DNA of 64,000 nucleotides, from positions 2,728,001 to 2,792,000 of the forward strand of contig CAXXVE010000001.1 of the NCBI GenBank assembly GCA_963676905.2, read 5' to 3'. Each line of letters starts with the position of its first letter. Positions within the stretch are counted from its first letter, which is position 1. Shown here one piece after another: positions 18,169 through 25,471 of this stretch. The notes under the pieces were generated by a model. That model was not told the origin of the DNA. It saw only the letters and a program-made list of their open reading frames with translations, and searched no databases. The translations under genes and the position numbers were made by a program. The DNA is from Oceanispirochaeta sp963676905 (GTDB lineage: Bacteria; Spirochaetota; Spirochaetia; DSM-2461).

Positions 18169-18391
18169 CTCTCCTTTCCGAATGCCTCAGGGCCCAGACA
18201 TAGATTACAGTTGAAACACCGGCACCCACTGCGGCCTCTGTAATCGCCACATCCGGCGCCTGGAGAATAAAGAATATAAGGGCGCAGAGGAGGCTTACAA
18301 AGGACATGGCTATAACACCGTGAAGGAGACTGCGGCTCATCAGGGTGTAAACAGACAGGGCTATAATCAGGACAAGAAGGGCAATTATCAT
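18152..18391 (-). CDS. DUF4040 / MbhD-like antiporter subunit
   Basis: 79 residues, almost entirely three hydrophobic helices, with the DUF4040 signature QAPDVAITEAAVGAGV. This corresponds to MbhD of archaeal membrane-bound hydrogenase and to a segment near the C-terminus of MrpA, here encoded as an independent small protein. ATG 18391 overlaps the mnhG stop by 4 nt. Confidence 0.88.
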   Translation of the reverse strand: MIIALLVLIIALSVYTLMSRSLLHGVIAMSFVSLLCALIFFILQAPDVAITEAAVGAGVSTVIYVWALRHSERRDDGPS

Positions 18392-18759
18392 CTCTCCTCC
18401 TTCCGGGGTTCCCCGGTACGTTTCCCTCTCTTTTCAGCAGCCCTTTTTTTAAAGGTCTTTCCGGGTTTCCATACGGGAACCCCCGACTGCCAGGAGAACC
18501 GGGCCACAATATAGGAGCCCACCGGGGCATTGATCATAAATAGAAGCATGATCAGAAGTATCCGGCCGGCGAAGGCCCAGGACGGCGCCAGAATCAGGGC
18601 GCCGATAAAGCTCGTAAAAACAGCGGTTGTGCCGCAGAGGCTCCCCGCCTGGAGCCTGGCAAAGGGTCCTGGAAAACGGAAAAGCCCGATGAGGCCGGCA
18701 AGAGCAAAGAGGGCGGCAATAATAAAAGCCGCCAGGGCAAAGTATTCGCGGATGGCCAT
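18388..18759 (-). CDS. mnhG: Mrp antiporter subunit G (MnhG/PhaG-like)
   Basis: 123 residues, three helices, with the MnhG motif GLIGLFRFPGPFARLQAGS and a strongly basic C-terminal tail. ATG 18759 is chosen because AAGGAG lies 9 nt upstream; an in-frame ATG at 18777 lies within the preceding gene and has no ribosome site. It is a small structural subunit of the antiporter. Confidence 0.9.
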   Translation of the reverse strand: MAIREYFALAAFIIAALFALAGLIGLFRFPGPFARLQAGSLCGTTAVFTSFIGALILAPSWAFAGRILLIMLLFMINAPVGSYIVARFSWQSGVPVWKPGKTFKKRAAEKRGKRTGEPRKEER

Positions 18760-18760
18760 A

Positions 18761-19039
18761 CTACTCGTCTCCTTCATCGGATATTTTGTCTTTCAGAAAA
18801 CGGGAGATCGCAAGAAATCCGAGAAAGCCGAAAATATCATAAACCAGGGCCACATCCAGATAGAGGACCCGCTCCTGTGCAACACCCCGGATCACAAGAA
18901 AGCCCAGGGCCACCCCGGAGAGTACATTCAGCGCCACAAGGCGGTCCGCCGTGCCGGGGCCGAGAATAAAACGGACCACGCAGACGGCCGCACAGAAAAT
19001 AAGGAAATACTGCATTCCTGAAAGCATCATCTGCGTCAT
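18761..19039 (-). CDS. mnhF: Mrp antiporter subunit F (MnhF/PhaF-like)
   Basis: 92 residues with three helices and the MnhF core GPGTADRLVALNVLSG and YLDVALVYDIFGFLG. It overlaps the mnhE stop by 4 nt (ATGA), and mnhG starts 1 nt after its stop. Gene order E-F-G is the conserved core of Mrp and Mbh operons. Confidence 0.92.
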   Translation of the reverse strand: MTQMMLSGMQYFLIFCAAVCVVRFILGPGTADRLVALNVLSGVALGFLVIRGVAQERVLYLDVALVYDIFGFLGFLAISRFLKDKISDEGDE

Positions 19040-19548
19040 AACCAGACCTTCCCTATAAAACTTTCAAGGCGTCCCTTCACCTTTTCACCAGCCAGTTTTG
19101 CGTGGTTTGTATCACAGAAAAACCAGTGAACCGTAAGATGGTCGTCATTGAGGTCCAGGGTCATGGTCCCGGGGGTGAATGTAATGGAGTTTGCAAGTAC
19201 CATCCGGGCCATATCCGACTTGAGGCGGGTCCTGAAGTGGACGATCCTGGGACTGGCCTTGCCTGTGAACACCGCAATGAACATCTGGAAACTGGAGCTG
19301 TAAAGGTAGTACATCATAACTCCCATATAGACCACCAGAGACAGGGGCCGGGGCAGGATGTAGCGCAGGCTTGCCTGATGCTTCGGTATAAAAATCTGGT
19401 AGGTAAGAGCCGCGGACAACAGGGATGCCCCGGCACCGAACAGGAGGGAGTAGAGTTCCAGGCTGGCCGTAAATACAAGCCAGGCAAGGTAGAGGGAAAC
19501 AGCCGTAATCAGAAAACGGACAAGTTTCCAGCGGCCTTCGGCTGTCAT
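19036..19548 (-). CDS. mnhE: Mrp antiporter subunit E (MnhE/PhaE-like)
   Basis: 170 residues: N-terminal helices, then a cytoplasmic domain with SNSITFTPGTMTLDLNDD and HWF, matching the ANSITLTPGT motif of MnhE. A GGAGG ribosome site lies in the end of the EIIA-like gene, whose stop is 2 nt upstream. It is the first membrane subunit of the complex. Confidence 0.92.
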   Translation of the reverse strand: MTAEGRWKLVRFLITAVSLYLAWLVFTASLELYSLLFGAGASLLSAALTYQIFIPKHQASLRYILPRPLSLVVYMGVMMYYLYSSSFQMFIAVFTGKASPRIVHFRTRLKSDMARMVLANSITFTPGTMTLDLNDDHLTVHWFFCDTNHAKLAGEKVKGRLESFIGKVWL

Positions 19549-19550
19549 CC

Positions 19551-20009
19551 TCAGGAGGCCTCCCGTCCCAGAAGTTCCAGAAAAGCTTCAGTACCTTCCG
19601 CACTCTTCAGGGCTTTCAGCAGAGCCTCGTCATGAAGAATCCTTGCAAGTTTGGAAAGGAGTTTCAAATGGAACGCCGCACGGGCGGGGGGGCCTGCAAT
19701 CAGGAACACCAGAGAGACAGCCTCTCCGTCGGGAGCGTCCATATCAAGGGGCTCCGTCAGGCGAGCCGCGGATATAATGGTATGATCCAGTTGAGAGGAG
19801 TGGCAGTGGGGGATGGCGCAACCCATTCCCACACAGGTCGTAGAGAGCTCCTCCCTGTCCAGAATATCCTTTAGCAGAGCCTCGCTGTCGGATATGCCGT
19901 ATGCCGATTTCAGGGCTCCTACAAGGTCTTTCAGAACGGATACTTTGTCCGCCGCTTCAAGGTCCAGTAATACACATTCAGGTTTTATTCTTTTGCCTAT
20001 ATCCGCCAC
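19551..20009 (-). CDS. PTS EIIA type-2-like regulatory protein
   Basis: 152 residues of the fructose/mannitol/nitrogen EIIA fold, with the phosphoryl-accepting histidine in CAIPHCHS (about residue 67). Starts at GTG 20009 behind an AGAGGTG ribosome site. No EIIB or EIIC is nearby, and it is embedded between a PII-like gene and antiporter subunits, so it more likely acts as a phosphorylation-dependent regulator (as EIIA-Ntr does for potassium transport) than in sugar uptake. Whether it contacts the antiporter is inference from gene order. Confidence 0.85.
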   Translation of the reverse strand: MADIGKRIKPECVLLDLEAADKVSVLKDLVGALKSAYGISDSEALLKDILDREELSTTCVGMGCAIPHCHSSQLDHTIISAARLTEPLDMDAPDGEAVSLVFLIAGPPARAAFHLKLLSKLARILHDEALLKALKSAEGTEAFLELLGREAS

Positions 20010-20011
20010 TT

Positions 20012-20359
20012 TTACACCTCTTCGTCTTCGGGGACAAGACCGGAAACCCAGTCCACCGGAATTGTAAACATAATCCCTGTACCGGGGTTGTCCAGTCCTC
20101 CCAGCAGGGGATCTATGATCTTCCGCAGTCCCTCTATGGTACTTTCATCCCGGATTACCGAGAGAATTGTCTTGTTGTAGGGCTTGTTGCCCTTCATGAA
20201 TTCCTTGAACCCCGCAAAGAGGGGAACCTCGTAGGCCAGAAACCGGCCCATACCCTCGCTGTCAAGGATTGTAGCACCGGTTACTCCGGCTTCCACATAC
20301 GCTTCCATAACCTCTTCGAGATACTCTTCATTGTTCAAAACGAATACAAGTAATTTCAT
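20012..20359 (-). CDS. PII-like signalling protein
   Basis: 115 residues. The N-terminal beta-alpha-beta (MKLLVFVLNNEEYLEEVMEA, then AGVTGATILDSEGMGR) follows the GlnB/PII ferredoxin-like pattern. The long T-loop with the uridylylated tyrosine is not recognisable, so it belongs to the broader PII-like group that senses nucleotides or ions beside transporters. First gene of the antiporter operon, 2 nt ahead of the EIIA-like gene. Expected to be a small cytoplasmic trimer; its ligand cannot be told from sequence. Confidence 0.78.
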   Translation of the reverse strand: MKLLVFVLNNEEYLEEVMEAYVEAGVTGATILDSEGMGRFLAYEVPLFAGFKEFMKGNKPYNKTILSVIRDESTIEGLRKIIDPLLGGLDNPGTGIMFTIPVDWVSGLVPEDEEV

Positions 20360-20559
20360 TCTATACGGTTACCTCTTGAGTGGGATCTTATCATAAAATC
20401 CGCAGATTCAGAAACTAAAAAACACTCAAATAAATCCTTCACTCAGGTCTTTGAGCATCTGCCGATGGCAAAAATATAATCTTATTATTTGCAGAGTTTG
20501 TGAAAAATGAGTGTAGTTTCCAGAACTTTTCAGTATGTAAATATCTATTGGTAGTATAT

Positions 20560-20705
20560 GGAGGCCTGCTCATCCGGCCGCAGGACCGGATGAGCACCGG
20601 GCTGTACGGGGGTATCGTGCTCGCGCACCGGCCACGGCCGCCCCTGCCATCCCTGTCCCGTTTCAGAGGACATGAGGGTATACCGGCATATGGAAACCGG
20701 TTTAT
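20560..20705 (+). other. GC-rich structured region, candidate leader RNA or small RNA
   Basis: The 387 bp between the PII-like gene and the gene at 20747 hold no convincing ORF. An AT-rich half changes abruptly at about 20560 to a GC-rich half with successive hairpins. GCTCATCCGG/CCGGATGAGC is a perfect 10-bp stem at 20568-20577/20586-20595. GTGC-TCGC-GCAC and GGCC-AC-GGCC lie within a GGGG...CCCC clamp (about 20608-20645), and CCCTGTCC/GGAC..AGGG sits at about 20648-20679. It does not contain the conserved cores of SRP RNA, tmRNA or RNase P RNA. It would be the 5' leader of the downstream gene if transcribed rightward. Confidence 0.45.
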
Positions 20706-20746
20706 TATTGCCGGACTAATCAATATCCGAAATTGGAGACAAACTT

Positions 20747-21139
20747 ATGAAAAAAATATTACCCATTCTTTTGATATTCCTGGGAATAAATCTCTTTGCT
20801 GTGGAACCGGGCCGATACCTCTGTACCGTATCCATGGATGGAATAGAGGAACATGAAACTTTTATTATTGATGAGAAAACTATGACAGAGGTGAATGCCA
20901 TAGACAACGGCATCACTCCCTACAGAGTTGAGAAGAACCTCTTTATCATTACAGTAAACGGTGAGGATATGGCGATGATCCTCTCAATGAGAGAGGAGGG
21001 GTTTCAGCTTTTTCTCACCAAAGAGCTGGCACAGGATATGCTGGGAATGTCAGAAGAAGAGTTTCGGAAGGCTCTCAAGGATGACATTTCTGTCCGTACT
21101 CTTCTGAAAAAGCCCTTTATGACATTTACAAGGGAGTAG
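20747..21139 (+). CDS. Small secreted hypothetical protein
   Basis: 130 residues with a clear signal peptide (MKKILPILLIFLGINLFA, cleavage near residue 18) and a mature beta-rich domain without a recognised family. A GGAGA ribosome site precedes the ATG. The 5' region contains the GC-rich structured stretch. Probably periplasmic or surface located; function unknown. Confidence 0.7.
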   Translation: MKKILPILLIFLGINLFAVEPGRYLCTVSMDGIEEHETFIIDEKTMTEVNAIDNGITPYRVEKNLFIITVNGEDMAMILSMREEGFQLFLTKELAQDMLGMSEEEFRKALKDDISVRTLLKKPFMTFTRE

Positions 21140-21140
21140 G

Positions 21141-21425
21141 TCAGTAGCCCTGGCGGCGGCGACGGGACCCTTCCATCTCGGACAGGGTGTCTCTCAGATG
21201 GGCTTCGTCCAGGGTTTTTTCATCAAGCTGATCCTGCATTGTCTGAAGGTAGCGTTCTTCCATGTCGTACAGTTCATCGCTCATCTCTCCCGACCAGATA
21301 AAGCGGATCAGATCCTCCGGCTTCTGCTGCATGGATGAGAGCCTCTGGGACATCACCTCGCTTAAATACCATCTGACATCATCAATTTCTAGATTATACT
21401 CTTTCAGCAAGGCCTTAACGTTCAT
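21141..21425 (-). CDS. Hypothetical protein
   Basis: 94 residues, charged and largely helical, no signal peptide, ending in an arginine-rich tail (RRRRQGY). A strong GGGAGGAAGG ribosome site lies directly before the ATG, which supports it as a real gene. It converges on the secreted protein gene with 1 nt between the stops. No family recognised. Confidence 0.65.
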   Translation of the reverse strand: MNVKALLKEYNLEIDDVRWYLSEVMSQRLSSMQQKPEDLIRFIWSGEMSDELYDMEERYLQTMQDQLDEKTLDEAHLRDTLSEMEGSRRRRQGY

Positions 21426-21497
21426 CCTTCCTCCCCTTAATTTCTGCCAATCCTAACAGAAAATTATGGTCTTCCCTATACCGTCAGGTGAAAAAAA

Positions 21498-21965
21498 ATG
21501 TATTATTCGGCCATGAGCAATGACAATTCAGTAACAATTTATACAGACGGCGGATGTACCGGAAATCCCGGGCCCGGCGGATGGGGCTGTGTGATTCTCT
21601 CCGGCGGAGAGGAGCACCACTATTCGGGTGGAGATGCCTCTACCACCAATAACAGGATGGAAATGACAGCTGTCATCACCGCCCTTAAGGTTATAAAGCA
21701 GATGGGCCTTCCCCTCAAGGCCTCAATCTATACAGACTCCCAGTATGTAAAGAACGGCCTGACCCAGTGGATTCACGGCTGGATTAAAAACGGCTGGAAA
21801 ACTGCGGCTAAAAAGCCTGTTAAAAACAAGGAGCTCTGGATCGAAATGAAGGAACTATGTGATCAGTTCGACCTATCCTGGCACTGGGTAAAGGGACACT
21901 CCGGAGACAAGTACAATGAACTCTGTGACTCCCTTGTCGAGCAGGAGCGCCTGAAGTTCAGCTGA
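21498..21965 (+). CDS. rnhA: Ribonuclease HI
   Basis: 155 residues, the normal length of bacterial RNase HI, which degrades RNA in RNA-DNA hybrids. The catalytic carboxylates are visible: D in YTDGGCTGNPG, E in NNRMEMTAV, D in YTDSQYV and the final D in the segment after VKGHSGDKYNE. An AGGTGA ribosome site 7 nt before ATG 21498 favours this start over the in-frame ATG at 21513. A terminator follows. Confidence 0.96.
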   Translation: MYYSAMSNDNSVTIYTDGGCTGNPGPGGWGCVILSGGEEHHYSGGDASTTNNRMEMTAVITALKVIKQMGLPLKASIYTDSQYVKNGLTQWIHGWIKNGWKTAAKKPVKNKELWIEMKELCDQFDLSWHWVKGHSGDKYNELCDSLVEQERLKFS

Positions 21966-21996
21966 CAGGACCCTCTGATTTTTTAACTTTGAATAT

Positions 21997-22025
21997 ACCC
22001 CGGCACTGAGTCCGGGGTTTTTTTT
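21997..22025 (+). terminator. Rho-independent terminator after rnhA
   Basis: ACCCCGG (21997-22003) pairs with CCGGGGT (22012-22018), then eight T residues. It sits 3 nt before the stop of the convergent oxidoreductase gene. Confidence 0.9.
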
Positions 22026-22028
22026 GTT

Positions 22029-22880
22029 TTATTTCAGGGCGGTCAGGCCCTTAACAAGGTCAGCCGGTTCACGTCCAAGCAGCTCCTTCAGGTCGCTGCT
22101 TTCAATATCAAGGCTTCCTTCGGCAATGGACTCATCCAGAAGTGTATAGAACCCTGCTGTGCCGTCATCCATTCCTGCAGCAAGAAGACCCGCTTTTCTC
22201 TCATCTCCGGAGATGGGAGTGTAATTGACCTTTGTTCCGTAAACAGTAGATGCCGCTGCGGCAAGATCGTTGAAATTCCAGGGGCTGCCTGAGAGTTCAT
22301 AGGTCTTTCCGGCGTGTCCTTCTCCGGAAAGCACGTTGACGGCTGCTTCCGCATACTCTGACCTCAGAGCGGAAGAGACCCTTCCGTCAGCTGTGGCTGT
22401 GGCCAGAGTTCCCGTCTGTGCAGCGTACTGAACGTCGGCTGCATAATTTTCAAGGTACCAGTTATTTCTCAGAACCGTATAGTTCAGACCTGATTCCTTC
22501 AGGGCCGACTCAGTGAGTTTGTGTTCAGGGGCCAGGGGGTTGGCCGAGCTTTCTGCCCGGGTGATGCTTGTATAGGCAAGCAGTTTAACACCGGCTGCCT
22601 TTGCGGCCTCAATCACATTGCTGTGCTGTTCAAAGCGCTTTCCCACTTCCGAACCGGATACAAGGAGTACCCTGTCTACACCCTCAAAGGCTTTTGTGAG
22701 AGAGGCCTTGTCTCCGTAGTCGGCAATACGTACATCAACACCTTTCTTCTTGAGACCTGCCGCCTTCTCTTCACTGCGGGCCAGGGCTGCTATGGATGAG
22801 GGCTCTACACCCTTTGCTATAAGATGATCGACTGCTGCGGAGCCGAAGCCTCCGGTGGAACCTGTTATTGCATATTTCAT
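22029..22880 (-). CDS. qorB: NmrA/QorB-like NAD(P)H quinone oxidoreductase
   Basis: 283 residues, atypical SDR (NmrA-like) fold. The nucleotide-binding motif is TGSTGGFGSA at the N-terminus. TSITRAESSANPLAPEHKLTE and YTVLRNNWYLENY are characteristic of E. coli QorB (YtfG), an NADPH-dependent quinone reductase. It is divergently transcribed from an HxlR regulator, exactly as qorB and qorR are in enterobacteria, which strongly supports the assignment. Two inverted repeats lie in the shared 99-bp intergenic region. Probably part of a response to electrophiles or redox stress. Confidence 0.88.
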   Translation of the reverse strand: MKYAITGSTGGFGSAAVDHLIAKGVEPSSIAALARSEEKAAGLKKKGVDVRIADYGDKASLTKAFEGVDRVLLVSGSEVGKRFEQHSNVIEAAKAAGVKLLAYTSITRAESSANPLAPEHKLTESALKESGLNYTVLRNNWYLENYAADVQYAAQTGTLATATADGRVSSALRSEYAEAAVNVLSGEGHAGKTYELSGSPWNFNDLAAAASTVYGTKVNYTPISGDERKAGLLAAGMDDGTAGFYTLLDESIAEGSLDIESSDLKELLGREPADLVKGLTALK

Positions 22881-22894
22881 TATTATTTCTCCTT

Positions 22895-22941
22895 ACTAAA
22901 AGTTAGTGATGTCATAAATATAATACTAACTTATAGTAAGT
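22895..22941. promoter_or_regulatory. Paired inverted repeats, candidate HxlR operators
   Basis: ACTAAAAGTTAGT (22895-22907) and ACTAACTTATAGTAAGT (22925-22941) are two dyads sharing ACTAA/TTAGT-type half sites. They lie between the divergent qorB and HxlR genes, where a winged-helix regulator would be expected to bind. Confidence 0.6.
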
Positions 22942-22979
22942 GACAAATTAATTTTAATATATTATATTTAAAACCATCT

Positions 22980-23330
22980 ATGAGAGAGAAAATATTGACT
23001 AGACCATACGACGTTTTCGCCTCACGCTGTCCCTCACGATCTGTTTTTGAGCATGTCTTCAGCCGATGGGGTGCCCTTATCCTTGCCAGACTGGCAGAGG
23101 GGCCGGCCCGGTTCGGTGAGCTGACCCGGGGGGTGGATGGAATCAGTGAGAGAATGCTCTCCAAGAGCCTCAAACTCCTTGAGGAAGAGGGGTTCCTCTA
23201 CCGTAAGGACTATGATGAGAAACCGCCCCGGGTGGAGTACGGACTGACTCCGTCGGGCAGCCGGATTGCAGAGTCAATCGTACTTGTTATCAATCAGCTC
23301 TATAACGAACTCGAAAACGGGGATCAATAA
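22980..23330 (+). CDS. HxlR-family transcriptional regulator (QorR-like)
   Basis: 116-residue winged helix-turn-helix protein. The family cysteine is in ASRCPSRSVF (C18), followed by WGALILARLAEGPARFGEL and GISERMLSKSLKLLEEEG, the HxlR recognition core. In QorR-type members the single cysteine senses quinone or aldehyde electrophiles. It is divergent from its presumed target qorB. No ribosome site is visible before ATG 22980. The acetyltransferase gene begins 3 nt after its stop and may be in the same transcript. Confidence 0.9.
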   Translation: MREKILTRPYDVFASRCPSRSVFEHVFSRWGALILARLAEGPARFGELTRGVDGISERMLSKSLKLLEEEGFLYRKDYDEKPPRVEYGLTPSGSRIAESIVLVINQLYNELENGDQ

Positions 23331-23333
23331 GCT

Positions 23334-23792
23334 GTGATCAGATGCATTGAGGAGAAGGATCTTCCGCAGATCAGGGACTTTGTCAGCTCCTGTCCTCCTC
23401 TGGGAGTTCATACCCTCTATACATACTGGGTCCTCTTACACTGTTTCGGTGATCTCTGTTTCATCTCTGAAGAGGAGGGCAGGATCAACGGGATCATTAC
23501 AGGTGTTGCCAGTGCGCAGGAGCCGGACTGCGCCTTTCTCTGGCAGATAGGCATTGCCGGCTCTGAAAGAGGAAAAGGCCTGAGCCGGAAGCTTATTGAA
23601 TCATTCTTTGAAGCTGCAGGGCAGAAGGGAATCCGGCGGATTCAGTTGACAATTGATCCTGAAAATACAGCCAGCCTCAAGACCTTCCGGCGCTGGGGCG
23701 GTGAATTAAGAAAAATAGATTCCATCTCACTATTTGACCAGTTCTCAAAAGAGTCCGAAAATGAGGATCTCTATGAGATTCTTATCGGTTAA
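23334..23792 (+). CDS. GNAT acetyltransferase resembling EctA (diaminobutyrate acetyltransferase)
   Basis: 152 residues from GTG 23334. The acetyl-CoA loop is GSERGKGLSRKLIE. The whole length follows the EctA pattern: an N-terminal SCPPLGVHTLYTYWVLLHCF block, FISEEEGRINGIITG, FLWQIGIAGSERGKGL, then DPENTASLKTF. EctA makes N-acetyl-diaminobutyrate in ectoine synthesis, but neither ectB nor ectC is beside it. It may work with genes elsewhere or acetylate another amine. It follows the HxlR gene by 3 nt. Confidence 0.75.
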   Translation: MIRCIEEKDLPQIRDFVSSCPPLGVHTLYTYWVLLHCFGDLCFISEEEGRINGIITGVASAQEPDCAFLWQIGIAGSERGKGLSRKLIESFFEAAGQKGIRRIQLTIDPENTASLKTFRRWGGELRKIDSISLFDQFSKESENEDLYEILIG

Positions 23793-23890
23793 ATCCCCCG
23801 GGTCAGCGGCAGACTGACTTTCATTCCGGTTATCCATATTGAATCATCAGGCCTGTTTCTCTTCTTGAAAAAGGGATCAGGAGAGTAGGT

Positions 23891-25465
23891 ATGCAGGTTT
23901 TCAGTTTTGTGGCCGCCGGATTTGAAGGGCATCTGATTCAGGTTGAGGTCTTTATAAGGCGGGGGATTCCGGCAGTGGATATTGTCGGTCTCCCCGATGG
24001 AGCTGTGCGTGAGGCCCGGGACAGAATCCGTGTTGCCATTCTGCAGTCGGGGTTTCAGTTTCCTTCCGGGAGAATCCTTATCAATATGGCTCCTGCGGAT
24101 ATCCGCAAGGAGGGGGCCTCCTTTGATCTCTCTCTCGCCCTTGCCGTGTTGGAGGCGTCAGGGCAGCTCCCTGACTGTCTGAGCTCAAAGAAGGGGAATG
24201 ATAAGTGGCTTGTTCTGGGAGAACTGGAACTATCAGGCCGCCTTCGCCCCGTCAGGGGGACACTTTCAGCCGTATCAAGGGCCCTTGATGAAGGGATCAC
24301 CAGGGTCATACTGCCGGCAGCCAATAGAGGAGAAGCCGTCTCAGCGGGTGCAGGGCAGGTACTGCCTCTTGCCTCACTGTCTGACCTTCCCGGCCTTAAA
24401 AATGATTTTCAGGATACAGCAATCAATCCGGCTCTCCCGGAGCAGGCCGCGGGTGCTGAAACAAGGGAAACACTTCCTGACATCAAGGATCTGAAAGGTC
24501 AGGCAGGGCTGAAGCGCGCCATGGAAGTTGCCGCGGCAGGGGGGCATCATATGCTGATGTTCGGCCCTCCGGGATCGGGAAAAACCCTGGCAGCCACAAT
24601 GATGGAGGGGCTGCTGCCGGATCTTGAGGAAAAGAGATCCTTTGAAGTCTCCCGGATCTGGAGCCAGGCGGGCAAGCTGGGCCACAGCGGAGGAATCCTG
24701 CACAGGCCGCCCTTCCGGTCTCCCCACCACTCTGCAACCATGGAGGGACTCATCGGCGGGGGAGTACATCTTACCCCCGGGGAGATCTCCCTGGCCCATG
24801 GGGGTGTTCTGTTTCTCGATGAGACCCCGGAGTTTCAGGGACGTATCCTTCAGAGCCTCAGGGAACCCCTTGAAAACGGGCGGGTCACTCTGATCCGCGC
24901 CGGAAAGTCCTACTGGTTCCCTTCTGATTTTCAGCTTATAATGGCTGCCAATCCCTGTCCCTGCGGCAATATGGGCAGAGGGGATTCCAGATGTATATGC
25001 TCTGAGCTTGAGATCAGCAGGTACTGGAAGAAGATAGGCGGCGCGCTGATGGACCGGATTGATATAAGAATGCCTGTTGAGGCTGTCCCTCCGGATGTCC
25101 TTCTGACCGAGAGTCCTGAAAGCAGCGCCGATTTGAGGGATAAAATCCAGAGCGCTGTGGAGAGGCAGAGGCTGAGGTATAAGGACCTTCCATTCTCAGC
25201 AAACAGGTCTCTCAAGGGGAGCCTTATAGCGGACTTCTGCACTCTGGGGAGTGATCTGCAGAACTACTTCTCAAATATGGCCATGAAGATAGGCCTCTCC
25301 TCCCGGGCCTGCCACTCCGTTTTGAAGGTGGCCAGGACCATCAGTGATCTGAAAGGGCAGGAGAGGATCAGCCTGGAAGCCCTGCAGGAAGCAGGTCAGT
25401 ACAGGAGATACGGTGACAGCAGCCTCTACTGGGATGAAGTCCGCAGCCAGGGGCAGGCGTTTTGA
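23891..25465 (+). CDS. comM: YifB/ComM family Mg-chelatase-like AAA+ ATPase
   Basis: 524 residues. An N-terminal Lon-like S5-fold domain (about 1-170) with VDIVGLPDGAVREARDRI is followed by an AAA+ module with Walker A GPPGSGKT (about residue 225), Walker B GVLFLDE, and a zinc-binding-like cluster NPCPCGNMGRGDSRCIC. A C-terminal helical Mg-chelatase domain completes it. In Vibrio and other bacteria ComM is a hexameric helicase promoting branch migration during integration of transforming DNA. An AGGAGAG ribosome site precedes ATG 23891. It converges on the diguanylate cyclase gene. Confidence 0.95.
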   Translation: MQVFSFVAAGFEGHLIQVEVFIRRGIPAVDIVGLPDGAVREARDRIRVAILQSGFQFPSGRILINMAPADIRKEGASFDLSLALAVLEASGQLPDCLSSKKGNDKWLVLGELELSGRLRPVRGTLSAVSRALDEGITRVILPAANRGEAVSAGAGQVLPLASLSDLPGLKNDFQDTAINPALPEQAAGAETRETLPDIKDLKGQAGLKRAMEVAAAGGHHMLMFGPPGSGKTLAATMMEGLLPDLEEKRSFEVSRIWSQAGKLGHSGGILHRPPFRSPHHSATMEGLIGGGVHLTPGEISLAHGGVLFLDETPEFQGRILQSLREPLENGRVTLIRAGKSYWFPSDFQLIMAANPCPCGNMGRGDSRCICSELEISRYWKKIGGALMDRIDIRMPVEAVPPDVLLTESPESSADLRDKIQSAVERQRLRYKDLPFSANRSLKGSLIADFCTLGSDLQNYFSNMAMKIGLSSRACHSVLKVARTISDLKGQERISLEALQEAGQYRRYGDSSLYWDEVRSQGQAF

Positions 25466-25471
25466 ACTGTC

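Noticed and set aside
20439..20856. Plus and minus frames over the GC-rich region ahead of the secreted protein gene
   Set aside because: Both translate hairpin arms into arginine- and proline-rich sequence; the plus frame overlaps the signal peptide of the real gene in another frame.
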